A stretch of DNA of 53,673 nt from an uncultured Lachnospiraceae bacterium (GCA_902792005.1 CADAXW010000014.1:1-53673); one strand, 5' to 3'; positions 1 to 9,705 are shown, counted from the stretch's first letter. The notes: generated from the sequence alone by a model not told the origin. Program-made: numbers and translations.

Positions 1-1983
1 GGTCAGTTCTTCTGCCGTCAGCGGACGGTTTGCCAGCACGGCCAGATCATAGAGCTGGCAGCATACCGTATCCGTCATCTCTCCTTCCGGATTCTCGAAG
101 ATGTACTTCACCAGACTGTTATTTGCATTCAGTACCAGTGTCTCGTCTGTCTTGTCCATTCCTCCCATGCCGATTCCCATTCCGGCCATGTTGTACATCT
201 TCATCATCTCAGCCATACGGCGGGACTCCTCAGACTGGATCAGCATGCTGGATACATTTTCATCCTTCAGGCTGTCCACCTTCACCTTCAGTTCCGGCAT
301 ATCCAGTGCCTTGCGGAAGGTCTCCGTCAGCTTATCCGTATATGCCTTCTCATCCTCCTCGGAGAGCTTCTCACCCTTCAGGGTATCGGACAGCTCCGCA
401 TCGATCCGGCGGAACTTCACCTTATCATCTCTTGCTTCCAGACTGGTGATGAAGGGATTATCGATATTGTGTGTCATATACAGCGCATCCAAGCCCTCTG
501 CCTTGAAGAGCTCAATATACTTCGCCTGAAGCTGTTCATCCGTCACATAGAATACCTGATTTTCGTGAGTCTCCTTTGCAGCCTCCAGATACTCAGCCAG
601 AGACACATACTTGCCCTCCAGGTTCTTGTAGATGATATAGTCCTTCATTTTCTCGTTGAACTTGTCATCACGCAGACATCCGAACTTTACAAAGGGTGAC
701 AGATCATCCCAAAGCTTCTCGTACTCGTCCCTGTGATTTTTGCACATGCCGATGAGCTTGTCTGCAACCTTCTTTGTGATATGATCGGAGATCTTACGAA
801 CAAAACCGTCGTTCTGCAGTGCGCTTCTGGATACGTTCAGCGGCAGATCCGGACAGTCGATCACGCCCTTCAGAACCAGAAGGAACTCGGGGATGACCTC
901 CTTGATATTATCCGCAACAAACACCTGATTGTTATAAAGCTTAACCTTACCCTCCAGCTGATCCATATTCGGATTGATCCGCGGGAAGTACAGGATACCC
1001 TTCAAATTAAAGGGATAATCCATATTCAGATGGATCCAGAACATGGGCTCCTTGAAATCATAGAACACCTTCTGATAGAAGTCCTTATACTCTTCATCCG
1101 TGCAGTCACCGGGGGTCTTCATCCAAAGAGGATGTGTATCGTTGATGGGTTCTTCCTTCTCTTCCGGCTCGTCAGCATCATCCGTCTCCACGATATCCTC
1201 ATGGCTGGTATCCTCTGTAACCTCTGCCGGTGTATCGCCGATCAGATCATCCTCATCCTTCTTTGCTTTCTTCTTGGCTGCTGCTTTCTTCTTCTCTTCT
1301 GCCTTCTTCTGCTCCGGAGCCTCGGCCTTTTCCTTTGCCTTATCCTCATTCACGAAGTAGATTTCTACCGGCATGAAGGAACAGTACTTTCCGATCACTT
1401 CCCGGCACTTAAACTCATTGCAGAATTCCAGACTGTCCTCAGCCATGTAAAGTGTGATCCGCGTTCCGCGGGACAGGCCGGAAACCTCGGACATGGTAAA
1501 CTCGGTTCCGCCGTCACACTCCCAGTGAACGCCCTTTGCGCCCTTCTGATAGGACATGGTCTCGATCTCCACCTTCTCGGCAACCATAAATGCGCTGTAG
1601 AATCCAAGTCCGAAATGTCCGATGATCTGGTCATTCTGATCCTTATCCTTGTATTTCTCCAGGAAGTCCGTTGCACCGGAGAATGCGATCTGGTTGATAT
1701 ACTTATCCACCTCTTCCGCTGTCATACCGATACCGTTATCCTCAAAGGTAAGGGTTTTGTCCTTGGGAGAAGCATAGACTGTCACCCGGAACTGCTCACC
1801 CTCTTCCAGCTCAGCCTCGCCGAGCGATGCCAGACGTTTCATCTTCGTTACCGCATCAACGCCATTGGAGATCAGCTCACGAATGAAGATATCGTGATCT
1901 GAATAAAGCCATTTCTTGATAATAGGGAAAATGTTCTCGCTGTTGATCGTAAGACTTCCCTTGTTTGTTTTCTTTGCTGCCAT
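1..1983 (-). CDS. htpG: Molecular chaperone HtpG (Hsp90), 3' end cut by window
   Basis: ATP-dependent cytosolic Hsp90 chaperone. The start ATG at 1983 follows an AGAAGGAG ribosome site, and 661 codons are present before the window edge, so only a short C-terminal piece is missing. The N-terminal GHKL ATPase shows the usual blocks: ELISNGVDAV, DNGIGM and GHFGLGFYSAF. The middle domain follows, with NVSRSALQ. Between them, about residues 212-280, lies a Lys/Ala-rich then Glu/Asp-rich linker of roughly 69 residues. Such a charged linker is typical of eukaryotic Hsp90 and is absent from E. coli HtpG. The gene appears monocistronic and has a vegetative promoter with a CIRCE operator just upstream. 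Confidence 0.97.
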   Translation of the reverse strand, partial: MAAKKTNKGSLTINSENIFPIIKKWLYSDHDIFIRELISNGVDAVTKMKRLASLGEAELEEGEQFRVTVYASPKDKTLTFEDNGIGMTAEEVDKYINQIAFSGATDFLEKYKDKDQNDQIIGHFGLGFYSAFMVAEKVEIETMSYQKGAKGVHWECDGGTEFTMSEVSGLSRGTRITLYMAEDSLEFCNEFKCREVIGKYCSFMPVEIYFVNEDKAKEKAEAPEQKKAEEKKKAAAKKKAKKDEDDLIGDTPAEVTEDTSHEDIVETDDADEPEEKEEPINDTHPLWMKTPGDCTDEEYKDFYQKVFYDFKEPMFWIHLNMDYPFNLKGILYFPRINPNMDQLEGKVKLYNNQVFVADNIKEVIPEFLLVLKGVIDCPDLPLNVSRSALQNDGFVRKISDHITKKVADKLIGMCKNHRDEYEKLWDDLSPFVKFGCLRDDKFNEKMKDYIIYKNLEGKYVSLAEYLEAAKETHENQVFYVTDEQLQAKYIELFKAEGLDALYMTHNIDNPFITSLEARDDKVKFRRIDAELSDTLKGEKLSEEDEKAYTDKLTETFRKALDMPELKVKVDSLKDENVSSMLIQSEESRRMAEMMKMYNMAGMGIGMGGMDKTDETLVLNANNSLVKYIFENPEGEMTDTVCCQLYDLAVLANRPLTAEELT

Positions 1984-2082
1984 ATCAATAACTCCTTCTT
2001 TATAATTTCGCCCAATTGTTCACTTCATCCAATCGAGCACATAATATTTGTTCAAAATATACGCAAAATGAACACCTTCTAT

Positions 2083-2111
2083 ATATTAGTCCCGAAGGTC
2101 GGAAAAGTCAA
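2083..2111 (-). promoter_or_regulatory. Sigma-70 type promoter of htpG
   Basis: On the minus strand, a -35 box TTGACT (2106-2111) and a -10 box TAATAT (2083-2088) are separated by 17 bases. This predicts a leader of about 90 bases before the htpG ATG at 1983. Confidence 0.85.
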
Positions 2112-2118
2112 GAAAAAA

Positions 2119-2145
2119 TTAGCACTCACTAAAACGGAGTGCTAA
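2119..2145. promoter_or_regulatory. CIRCE operator (HrcA binding site)
   Basis: A perfect inverted repeat TTAGCACTC, nine bases, GAGTGCTAA matches the CIRCE consensus bound by the heat-shock repressor HrcA. It sits 7 bases upstream of the htpG -35 box, not in the transcribed leader where CIRCE is often found. The inference is that htpG belongs to the HrcA regulon in this organism, unlike in Bacillus subtilis. Confidence 0.95.
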
Positions 2146-2214
2146 TTACGCGGGCAGAATCATGAGAATCCGCATAAAATATGGATCTGTACACATTTTC
2201 TTCACAAAATGAAA

Positions 2215-2242
2215 GATGCCGGACTTTGGGGAATCCGGCATC
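2215..2242 (-). terminator. Probable terminator after the 2353-4001 operon
   Basis: A 9-bp stem GATGCCGGA/TCCGGCATC with a 10-base loop is followed on the minus strand by an interrupted T stretch (TTTCATTTTG). It lies about 110 bases past the stop of the gene at 2353 and before the htpG regulatory region. Confidence 0.6.
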
Positions 2243-2352
2243 AAATTTGGTAAAGGATGGTTTTCTTAATATTTCTGTAATAAATATAACACATCCATTC
2301 GTGATTTTCAACAATTATTTTGATAAAAAGTGCACAAAGATTTGTCTGACAA

Positions 2353-2829
2353 TTAACCGATTTCCATCTTTTGGAAGACATTTTTCACAAACGCATCGAA
2401 TTCCTGCCCGATGGAGGGATCCGAAGGGAAGGATTTCATGGAAATCCCGGTGGTCACCGTGGTCTGTAAACGGGTATAGTTCACATTTAAAAACATGGAT
2501 GAAATGGCTGCCAGCCGGTCTGAGATCTGAAGCGCCATCGCATCCGGGATCCGAAATACGATCTTAAATCCCAGGGGCAGCGTGGTCCCCCGGATGGACT
2601 GGAAAAAGAGAGCCTTTTCTTCCTTCCAGCGGATGTACTCTCCCATCCCCTCTGCTTTCAGTTCTGCTTCCTGATCTGTATCAAAGAACTCCTTCCGAAG
2701 TCTTCCGTCCACCGTATGCACCACGGATGTGGTAAGCTCCAGCTGAACCAACTCCAGCCGGTCAAAGAATTCCGATGACAGAAGCTTTCCCATAAAGCCC
2801 TTGGTATCTTCTATAATAAACTGCTGCAT
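2353..2829 (-). CDS. Conserved hypothetical protein (DUF5721-like), 158 aa
   Basis: A soluble protein of 158 residues with no signal peptide or membrane segment. Its size and sequence resemble the small DUF5721-type family seen in Clostridia, but this is from memory and not a database match. No catalytic motif is visible. It starts 11 bases after the stop of the upstream transglutaminase-like gene, so the two are probably co-transcribed. Function unknown. Confidence 0.8.
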   Translation of the reverse strand: MQQFIIEDTKGFMGKLLSSEFFDRLELVQLELTTSVVHTVDGRLRKEFFDTDQEAELKAEGMGEYIRWKEEKALFFQSIRGTTLPLGFKIVFRIPDAMALQISDRLAAISSMFLNVNYTRLQTTVTTGISMKSFPSDPSIGQEFDAFVKNVFQKMEIG

Positions 2830-2840
2830 CTGCCTGCTCC

Positions 2841-4001
2841 TTAATTCACGTATAGCGTCACGACTGAAAAAGCGAAGTCTCCCACGGTGGAATAATACAC
2901 AGACCGGAGTCCCGGCACAGTGGACAGTCCCTGTAAGGTGGTATTGGTCAGCTCAAACTGGCCAAAGGCACATTCCATGGTGCCATAGGGTCTGGCCGAC
3001 ACCCTTCTTGTCACATATGCATCCAGATCCGAGGACCGCTCAAAGTAGGTCTGATTTCTGTAAAAATAATTCCAGCTCATATCCGGACAGGTCTCATACT
3101 TCTCCTCTGCCCAGGTATGATCTCTCCGCATCAGTTCGTCACTCAGGTTAAAATATGCATGAGACACAATGGGTGTCTCACCCACCGGGTCATCCCAGGT
3201 GGCATCCAGATTGTACCAGGTTCCGTTTACCTTCACCTGATTCCATGCGTGATTCTCCTTTTTATTGGTCGTAACAGTCCCTTCTGTTCCTTCCTGTTCC
3301 TGCTTCCTGACAGATCTGCTTCCGGAGGCTACTGTTCCAACCACATACCTGTTTTCCACATCTGCGCAGGAAAGCAGCAGCGCCATGGCCTCTGCATATC
3401 CGTTGCAGACCGCCTGACCTTCCACCAGCGCACCGTAAGCACGGTATTCATTATCATTTTTGTCACTTCCGAAGCTGTAGGTGCAGTTGTCCACCAGATA
3501 ATCATGAAGCGCAACCTCTTTCTGAAATTCCGTCATGATCTTTCTCCCGATCAAGGCATCGATGATGGCCTTCACCTTCTTATACAGCTTCTGTGCCTCC
3601 GGGCGGCTGTCCGGGATCGGCGTTCCGTTTTTATAGCAGTCCAGTACATAACTGTTATCCGAGCGGACGATCTTGAAATTGACTCTCCGCACGCCGAACA
3701 TTTTCATATATACCTGGAACGAGTCCACGCTTCCGTTCAGATTACTGAGGGTATAGTTGATATTCTTCAGATCCTCATCCGGGATATCCTTTATGAACAG
3801 GACCACATCTCCCTCTTTCCCGGCCTCCATCTCCTTTGCCAGAACTGATGCTACCTCGCTGATATCGGAAAGTGCTTCGCCACGCTTTCTGAGATTGTCC
3901 AGCGGATTCACGCCGGTCCACCATTCCACCAGCTTCAGCACCACAGCCAGGATCACCACAAGAGCGATCACTTCGATTGTTACTTTCTTCCACGTTTTCA
4001 T
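2841..4001 (-). CDS. Membrane-anchored transglutaminase-like protein
   Basis: About 386 residues. An N-terminal hydrophobic helix, about residues 8-26, anchors the protein and suggests that the rest is outside the cell. The C-terminal half has the transglutaminase-core triad: Cys in GQAVCNGYAEAM, His in ENHAWNQVKVNG and Asp in NLDATWDDP. Members of this superfamily act as cysteine proteases or cross-linking enzymes; the substrate here is unknown. The reading frame extends upstream to an ATG at 4043, but neither start has a strong ribosome site. I prefer 4001 because it places the anchor helix at the N-terminus. Confidence 0.85.
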   Translation of the reverse strand: MKTWKKVTIEVIALVVILAVVLKLVEWWTGVNPLDNLRKRGEALSDISEVASVLAKEMEAGKEGDVVLFIKDIPDEDLKNINYTLSNLNGSVDSFQVYMKMFGVRRVNFKIVRSDNSYVLDCYKNGTPIPDSRPEAQKLYKKVKAIIDALIGRKIMTEFQKEVALHDYLVDNCTYSFGSDKNDNEYRAYGALVEGQAVCNGYAEAMALLLSCADVENRYVVGTVASGSRSVRKQEQEGTEGTVTTNKKENHAWNQVKVNGTWYNLDATWDDPVGETPIVSHAYFNLSDELMRRDHTWAEEKYETCPDMSWNYFYRNQTYFERSSDLDAYVTRRVSARPYGTMECAFGQFELTNTTLQGLSTVPGLRSVYYSTVGDFAFSVVTLYVN

Positions 4002-4069
4002 TTCTCTATTCTCAATTCTATCTAAATCTATCTCATGGTTCACATTTTAGCACATGCCGGGTATTCTTT

Positions 4070-4107
4070 TTAATCTTTTTTTAATCTTTCTTCATTTTTT
4101 CTTAATC
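4070..4107 (+). promoter_or_regulatory. Phased TTAATC direct repeats upstream of ABC exporter
   Basis: TTAATC occurs at 4070, 4081 and 4102, spaced 11 and 21 bases apart, so all three lie on one face of the helix. The first two are part of an 11-base repeat TTTTTAATCTT. Direct repeats with this phasing are typical of OmpR/PhoB-family response-regulator sites. No strong -35/-10 pair is visible before the gene at 4188, which would fit an activator-dependent promoter. Confidence 0.45.
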
Positions 4108-4187
4108 TGAATCAAAAGATGAATTAATTTTATGCGTTTATGATAGCAAATGTACCGAACAAAATAAATCGTAGGAGGATACGAAAG

Positions 4188-6668
4188 GTGAAGGTTTTTC
4201 TAAAGTACATCTCACACAGTATGCTCGAGAAGAAAGGCAGATTCTTCATGATGCTCTTCTCGATCGCAGTCAGTGCCGCGTTGCTGGTCGCCAGCCTCGG
4301 CATGGTAGACGTAGTCATGGACAGTCTCAATGCTCCATATGAAGCGGGACATTTATCGGACCTGATGATCACTTCCAGAAAAGACGATCCGTACATGAAG
4401 GAAGGCGACATCAAGGACGAAGGCCTGAAAGACGTCGTTTATCTGTTACAGACAACCGGAGTCATTAACGAAAATGACAAGATCAAGTACGTTAGTCTCC
4501 AGGGCCGCAAGGCTTACGAAGGAAACATGATCGAAGGGAACACCGATTTCCTCGCAGAGAAAAAGGCTGCTGACCAGCCCTCCTGTATAATCTCGAAACG
4601 TATCGCCGACTCCCTGAATCTGGGTAAGGGTTCTACCATTTCCCTCTACCTTGCAGGGAATAAGGTAACGTTTCAGGTCACAGCCATCAGCGCGAATGAA
4701 AACCTGTTCTACGGCGACACGAAGGAGTCCTTCAATCTCCTGGTTCCTTATGAGTTCCTGAACGAAAAGATGCAGGCAGACGGCGGCTACAACGTAGCCC
4801 TGGCAAATGTAAAGGAAGGCGAAGCTTCCGCATTCGCAGACAGCTTCAATGAAGCAAACAAGGATTACAATGCGGTAGCACATTCCTCTTCAGTCATAGG
4901 AAATGACTCCATCACTCTTGGTCTCTACTTCATGATGGCAATCGTAGCCATCGTAAGCGCCATCATCATCCACGGAGTATTCAAGCTGATCCTGACAGAG
5001 CGGATGGCAACCATCGGAACATTTATGAGTCAGGGTGCTACAAAGAAAAAGGTTGAACGGATCATCCTCGGTGAAGGCTTCCTGTACGGTCTGTTTGGCG
5101 GTCTCGTAGGATGTGTCATAGGAGAAGTACTTCTCTTCTTCCTTGGCAGAATGGTTTCTCCGCTGGCAGAGTACGAGATCTACACTCCCTTCAAGATCAA
5201 CCCGGTTCACATCGCAGTCGGCATGATCTTCGCAGTGACCCTCTCCACCATCTCAGCTTACTTCCCGGTAAGATCCATCCGGAAGCTGCAGACAAAGGAT
5301 GTGATCCTGAACCGTGTGGATCACACAAGAAAGAATCGCATCGTAAAGCCTCTGATCGGCATCGTTCTCCTGGCTTTCTCGACGGTTGTTTTCTTCCTCT
5401 ATAAGGATATGCCTTCTTTCTTCGGAGCGATCGGTTTCGTTACAGCATACACAGGCATCATTCTTTTAACACCGGCAGCCGTAAAATACATTGCCGGCGC
5501 ACTCAGCAAGGTCGTAAGAGGCAACACAACCCTCTTCCTTACATTAAACAACATTCGAAGCTCAAAGCTTCTCAGAAATAACATCGTACTGATCGTTGTT
5601 TCCTTCTCTTCCGTTCTCATGATCGCTTCCTTCGGAAAGAGCATGACAGCACTGGTCGAGGACGCATATAAGAAAATGGACTACGACTTCAGCATCTCCA
5701 ACATCATGGAGATCGACCCGAATCATTCCACCACGGATATGATCCTTGAAAAGCTTGACTCCATCGAGGGAATCGAAAAGAACGATGTAGATCCGGTCTA
5801 CTATCTGGAAGGAACTGTAGATGGTGAAACCGCCATCGTAACCGGTATCAACCCGGATTCCTATGAAACAACACTGGATAAGTATTTCGGTTTCACAACC
5901 ACTTACAAAAAAGACTATCAGGCACTGAAGGACTCGGATGACTGCGCTGTCGTCCTTACAACAAAGGTAGCTGACAAGATCAACAAAAAGGTCGGCGATA
6001 CCGTAACCATGAAGGTTAATTCCATTGAAGTCCCCTTCCGGGTTGCCGGTATCTACGACGGATCTGTTTATAACAGCGGTATCTCCGTTCTGATCAAGGG
6101 CGAGATCCTGAAGAAGGAGTTCCACGCAAAGGAAGCCTCCGAGATTTATGTAAGAGCTTCCAAGCCGGAAGCTGCAGAAAAGGCATTCAAGTCCTATCTT
6201 GCATCCCTCGGATCCACGTACTCCACAAATGCCGAGGATATGAAGCTGAATGATGAGAATAATCAGATCATCGTTATGGTCATGTCCATCTTCTCTTACC
6301 TGGCTATGATCATTGCTTCCATCGGAGTCTTCAACAACATCGCGATCTGCTTCTTCCAGAGAAAGCGTGAATTTGCAGTCATGACTTCCCTGGGTATGGA
6401 TCGCAGCAAGAGAAGGAACCTTCTCTTCTCAGAAAGTCTGATGAGTGTGGTATTCAGCATCCTGATCTCAATACCCTTCACCATCCTGCTTTCCGGAATG
6501 ATGACAGCATTTACGATCTTCATCGGACTTCCGATGGTCATCGAATTCACCTGGGTCGAGATACCCAAGTATGCACTGATCATCACAGCCATCATCCTGG
6601 TAGCATCCGTTTCCAGCATGATGAAGAGCAAAAAGCTCAGTGTAGTACAGGAACTGAAGTACGAATAA
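4188..6668 (+). CDS. ABC transporter permease, FtsX/MacB type
   Basis: Integral membrane permease of 826 residues with two FtsX-type units. A transmembrane helix lies near residue 25, three helices span about 235-375, and a second set follows. The C-terminal group carries SLGMDRSKRRNLLFSE, a typical coupling loop. Two extracellular MacB-like domains sit between the helix groups. The start is taken as GTG at 4188, because AGGAGG (4173-4178) lies 9 bases upstream; the in-frame ATG at 4140 has no ribosome site. The ATPase gene follows after 68 bases. This architecture exports or releases lipoproteins, peptides or antibiotics, but the substrate cannot be told. Confidence 0.92.
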   Translation: MKVFLKYISHSMLEKKGRFFMMLFSIAVSAALLVASLGMVDVVMDSLNAPYEAGHLSDLMITSRKDDPYMKEGDIKDEGLKDVVYLLQTTGVINENDKIKYVSLQGRKAYEGNMIEGNTDFLAEKKAADQPSCIISKRIADSLNLGKGSTISLYLAGNKVTFQVTAISANENLFYGDTKESFNLLVPYEFLNEKMQADGGYNVALANVKEGEASAFADSFNEANKDYNAVAHSSSVIGNDSITLGLYFMMAIVAIVSAIIIHGVFKLILTERMATIGTFMSQGATKKKVERIILGEGFLYGLFGGLVGCVIGEVLLFFLGRMVSPLAEYEIYTPFKINPVHIAVGMIFAVTLSTISAYFPVRSIRKLQTKDVILNRVDHTRKNRIVKPLIGIVLLAFSTVVFFLYKDMPSFFGAIGFVTAYTGIILLTPAAVKYIAGALSKVVRGNTTLFLTLNNIRSSKLLRNNIVLIVVSFSSVLMIASFGKSMTALVEDAYKKMDYDFSISNIMEIDPNHSTTDMILEKLDSIEGIEKNDVDPVYYLEGTVDGETAIVTGINPDSYETTLDKYFGFTTTYKKDYQALKDSDDCAVVLTTKVADKINKKVGDTVTMKVNSIEVPFRVAGIYDGSVYNSGISVLIKGEILKKEFHAKEASEIYVRASKPEAAEKAFKSYLASLGSTYSTNAEDMKLNDENNQIIVMVMSIFSYLAMIIASIGVFNNIAICFFQRKREFAVMTSLGMDRSKRRNLLFSESLMSVVFSILISIPFTILLSGMMTAFTIFIGLPMVIEFTWVEIPKYALIITAIILVASVSSMMKSKKLSVVQELKYE

Positions 6669-6736
6669 ACCAGAAGTACGGAAACAAATATCAACATTTA
6701 AAAACACATTTCGATTGAATAATGGAGGAAAATAAA

Positions 6737-7438
6737 ATGAGTGCAATCACAGTAAAGAATGTAAACAGATCTTTCGTAAACGGAAAGCAGACAACCGAAG
6801 TATTAAAGAATATCAATTTCAAGGTGGAACATGGCGATTTCGTATCCATCATGGGGCCCTCCGGAAGCGGAAAGTCCACTCTGCTCTATCTTCTGGGCGG
6901 ACTGGACCAGCCCACATCCGGAACCGTATCCATCAACGGCACCGACCTCAGCACCCTGAGTGATAAGCAGCTCTGCCGTATGCGGAACCATGAGATCGGC
7001 TTCGTGTTCCAGTTCTATAACCTGGTACCGAACTTAAGTGTTGAGGACAATATCGCCCTTCCCTTAAGTCTGGCAGGCGAAAAGCTGAGCGCTCACAAGG
7101 ACCGCATCGATGAATGCCTGGAGCTCATCGGTCTGGAAAGCCGCAGAAAGCTGACTCCCCGGGAACTCTCCGGTGGTCAGCAGCAGCGTGTAGCCATCGC
7201 CCGTGCCCTGGTCTTTGATCCGGATATCCTCTTCCTGGACGAGCCCATCGGAAACCTGGACTCCAAGAACGGAACCAAGCTGATGGAGCTGTTCCAGAGG
7301 ATCAACCGTGAGTATAACAAGACCATCATCCAGGTAACCCACTCTGAGGAGTCTGCACGTTACGGAACCAAGCTGATCCGCATCGTGGACGGCGAGATCG
7401 CATCTCTCCGCTCCTTCTCCGACAAGAAGGCTGTCTGA
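6737..7438 (+). CDS. ABC transporter ATP-binding protein (LolD/MacB-like)
   Basis: Cytosolic ATPase of 233 residues for the permease encoded just upstream. It has Walker A GPSGSGKST, Q-loop near VFQFYNLVPNL, signature LSGGQQQR, Walker B ILFLDEP and switch His in VTHSEES. The start is set at ATG 6737, which follows GGAGG at 6724; an in-frame ATG at 6722 overlaps that ribosome site and is unlikely. One pair of these genes with no accessory membrane-fusion protein is normal for Firmicutes peptide-resistance or export systems. Confidence 0.95.
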   Translation: MSAITVKNVNRSFVNGKQTTEVLKNINFKVEHGDFVSIMGPSGSGKSTLLYLLGGLDQPTSGTVSINGTDLSTLSDKQLCRMRNHEIGFVFQFYNLVPNLSVEDNIALPLSLAGEKLSAHKDRIDECLELIGLESRRKLTPRELSGGQQQRVAIARALVFDPDILFLDEPIGNLDSKNGTKLMELFQRINREYNKTIIQVTHSEESARYGTKLIRIVDGEIASLRSFSDKKAV

Positions 7439-7538
7439 TGGCCTTAAGAGAAATGTGGTCAAATGAGGGATTTTAAAGTAGAGCAACTACCCTCACCTGA
7501 TCCTCTCCTCCGCCCCTGAAACCGGAGGAAGCAAATAT

Positions 7539-7919
7539 TCATCCCTCGGGGTGAAGCGATTCGTGCTCTGCTTTAATATGAATAAAGGCATAGGCAGCAG
7601 CCCAGTTCTGACTGGTCTCCGTCATCACAGCCTTCAGCGGGAATTTACACCTCGGGTATTGCTTTAAAGCATCAATAATAAGACCCAGTTTTCGGTCCTC
7701 AATCCCCGCAAAGATCAGCAGTGGTGTATCGAATTCCGGTCCGTCATAAGGAAGCGGAAGCTCCTTCATGGGCTGCAGGCCGGCCAGGGAAGCCAGCGTA
7801 CGATTGTACTGCTGGCTTTCGATATATTTGACGTACAGCTTCATGGGGGCCAGCAGATTCCTGATATCATTCCGAACCGATTTGTCCGGGATCGCAAACA
7901 TTAAGACCGTTTCTCTCAT
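7539..7919 (-). CDS. DUF3783-type protein, 126 aa
   Basis: A small soluble protein convergent with the ABC transporter and divergent from argH. The C-terminal half ([20 protein letters not shown] and [14 protein letters not shown]) matches my memory of the DUF3783 domain, which has no known biochemical role. ATG 7919 follows a GAGGTGG ribosome site. The frame stays open far upstream across argH, but that part is antisense to a real gene and not coding. Confidence 0.8.
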   Translation of the reverse strand: MRETVLMFAIPDKSVRNDIRNLLAPMKLYVKYIESQQYNRTLASLAGLQPMKELPLPYDGPEFDTPLLIFAGIEDRKLGLIIDALKQYPRCKFPLKAVMTETSQNWAAAYAFIHIKAEHESLHPEG

Positions 7920-8003
7920 CTTCCACCTCGTTTCGTTGTCATTCCATACAGCCGCAATGGCCGCTTCGTTCATGCTATCACATTTTCCTGTTCTTTTCCA
8001 CCC

Positions 8004-8032
8004 TTGCCCCGTTCCCGAATATGTTTTATAAT
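8004..8032 (+). promoter_or_regulatory. Promoter of argH
   Basis: TTGCCC (8004-8009) and TATAAT (8027-8032) are separated by 17 bases. The leader contains a short hairpin GGGTC/GACCC at 8041-8055. No T-box or other known riboswitch was recognised. Confidence 0.7.
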
Positions 8033-8084
8033 GGGTTGCAGGGTCGACAGGACCCGAATTATAAACGTTTGTGAGGTAACTAAT

Positions 8085-9479
8085 ATGGCACAGCTTTGGG
8101 GCGGACGGTTCACCAAGGAAACCGACCAGCTGGTATATGATTTTAATGCATCCATCACCTTTGATCAGAGACTGCTTCCCCAGGATATCCGCGGAAGCAA
8201 GGCACATGCCACCATGCTGGCGGCTGTGGGCGTGATCACAGAAGCGGAACGGGATCAGATCCTGTCCGGTCTTGACGGGATCCTGAAGGATGTGGAAACC
8301 GGAGCACTGGAGATCACCACAAAGTATGAGGATGTTCACAGTTTTGTGGAGGCAAATCTCATCGACCGCATCGGCGATGCGGGAAAGAAACTGCACACAG
8401 GACGCAGCCGCAACGATCAGGTGGCTCTGGATATGCGTCTCTATGTCCGCGGCGAGGTATCCGAGCTGGAGGAACGGGTCCTTACTCTGATGAAGACCCT
8501 TCAGAAGCTGATGGAGGAGAATCTGGAGACCTATATGCCGGGCTTCACACATTTGCAGAAGGCTCAGCCGGTCAGCTTCTCTCATCACATCGGCGCTTAT
8601 ATGGAAATGTTCAAGCGGGATTTCAGCCGTCTGACTGATATCTATGCCCGTCTCAACTACTGCCCGCTGGGTGCAGGTGCCCTGGCAGGAACCACCTATC
8701 CTCTGGATCGGGAAATGACTGCGAAACTGCTGGGCTTTGCAGGGCCGACGCTGAATTCCATGGATTCCGTATCCGACCGGGATTACTGCATCGAGCTGCT
8801 CTCCGCATGTGCAACCATCATGATGCATCTCTCCCGCTTCTCGGAGGAGATCATCCTGTGGAATTCCAATGAATACGGTTTTATCGAGCTGGATGATGCT
8901 TACAGCACCGGAAGCTCCATCATGCCCCAGAAGAAGAATCCGGATATCGCCGAGCTTGTCCGTGGAAAGACCGGACGGGTGTATGGCGCTCTCACCTCTC
9001 TTCTTACAACCATGAAGGGTATCCCCCTTGCTTATAATAAGGATATGCAGGAGGACAAAGAACTTACCTTCGATGCTCTGGATACTACAAAGGGATGTCT
9101 CACCCTGTTTAACGGCATGATCGCAACCATGCAGCTGCATAAGGATACCATGGCTGTCAGCGCCATGCGAGGCTTCACCAATGCTACGGATGCTGCAGAT
9201 TATCTGGTGAAGAAGGGTGTTCCCTTCCGTGATGCTCACGGTATCATCGGACGTCTGGTCCTCTTCTGTCTGGATAAGGGCTGCGCCATCGATGACTTAA
9301 GTCTTGAGGAGCTTCGAACAATCGACGCACATTTCGAAGAGGATATCTTCGATGCCATCTCCCTGAAAACCTGTGTGGAGGCCAGAAATACCATTGGCGC
9401 TCCGGGGCCGGCACCCATGAAGGATGTCATCGCAAAAAATGCGGAACTCCTCCAGTCACTGACTGTGGATCCCGCATAA
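8085..9479 (+). CDS. argH: Argininosuccinate lyase
   Basis: Last step of arginine synthesis: cleaves argininosuccinate to arginine and fumarate. The 464 residues match the normal family length. The fumarase/aspartase signature is present as [12 protein letters not shown], with the conserved HTGRSRNDQ block near residue 106 and [10 protein letters not shown] later. Start ATG 8085 follows GAGGT; an upstream in-frame ATG at 8004 falls on the promoter. argG is not adjacent in the window. A 58-codon ORF follows after 32 bases. Confidence 0.97.
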   Translation: MAQLWGGRFTKETDQLVYDFNASITFDQRLLPQDIRGSKAHATMLAAVGVITEAERDQILSGLDGILKDVETGALEITTKYEDVHSFVEANLIDRIGDAGKKLHTGRSRNDQVALDMRLYVRGEVSELEERVLTLMKTLQKLMEENLETYMPGFTHLQKAQPVSFSHHIGAYMEMFKRDFSRLTDIYARLNYCPLGAGALAGTTYPLDREMTAKLLGFAGPTLNSMDSVSDRDYCIELLSACATIMMHLSRFSEEIILWNSNEYGFIELDDAYSTGSSIMPQKKNPDIAELVRGKTGRVYGALTSLLTTMKGIPLAYNKDMQEDKELTFDALDTTKGCLTLFNGMIATMQLHKDTMAVSAMRGFTNATDAADYLVKKGVPFRDAHGIIGRLVLFCLDKGCAIDDLSLEELRTIDAHFEEDIFDAISLKTCVEARNTIGAPGPAPMKDVIAKNAELLQSLTVDPA

Positions 9480-9511
9480 ATTCTGAATAAATCAAAAGGA
9501 AGGTAACTGCT

Positions 9512-9688
9512 ATGAATAATACAACAAAGGCAAAGTACGATCTTGCAGCAAGAATGCTGAAGGGAAATATCCCCGTTGAGGAAGTGGTCCTCATGTCCGG
9601 GCTTACTGAGGAAGAAGTAAAGAAGCTTAAGTTTGAGCTTCGGGATGAGATTCAGGATAAGAGGGCTATGCTGGGGTTGGATGACTAG
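9512..9688 (+). CDS. Small conserved-looking protein, 58 aa
   Basis: An ORF of 58 residues starting at ATG 9512 behind AAGGAAGG, 32 bases after argH. The sequence has two amphipathic helices around PVEEVVLMSGLTEEEVKKL. This resembles the short helix-turn-helix tail found at the end of some PD-(D/E)XK transposase/Rpn-type proteins, so it could be a DNA-binding fragment or a free-standing small regulator. Good ribosome site, acidic/basic composition and position before a terminator support expression. Confidence 0.65.
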   Translation: MNNTTKAKYDLAARMLKGNIPVEEVVLMSGLTEEEVKKLKFELRDEIQDKRAMLGLDD

Positions 9689-9705
9689 AGGCCACGCCCC
9701 TCTCC

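Noticed and set aside
733-1902. 389-codon plus-strand frame opposite htpG
   Set aside because: Mirror of a well-supported Hsp90 gene; composition is that of a shadow frame.
7539-9239. Long minus-strand open frame of 566 codons across argH
   Set aside because: Only the last 126 codons (7539-7919) have an RBS and protein-like content; the rest is antisense to argH.
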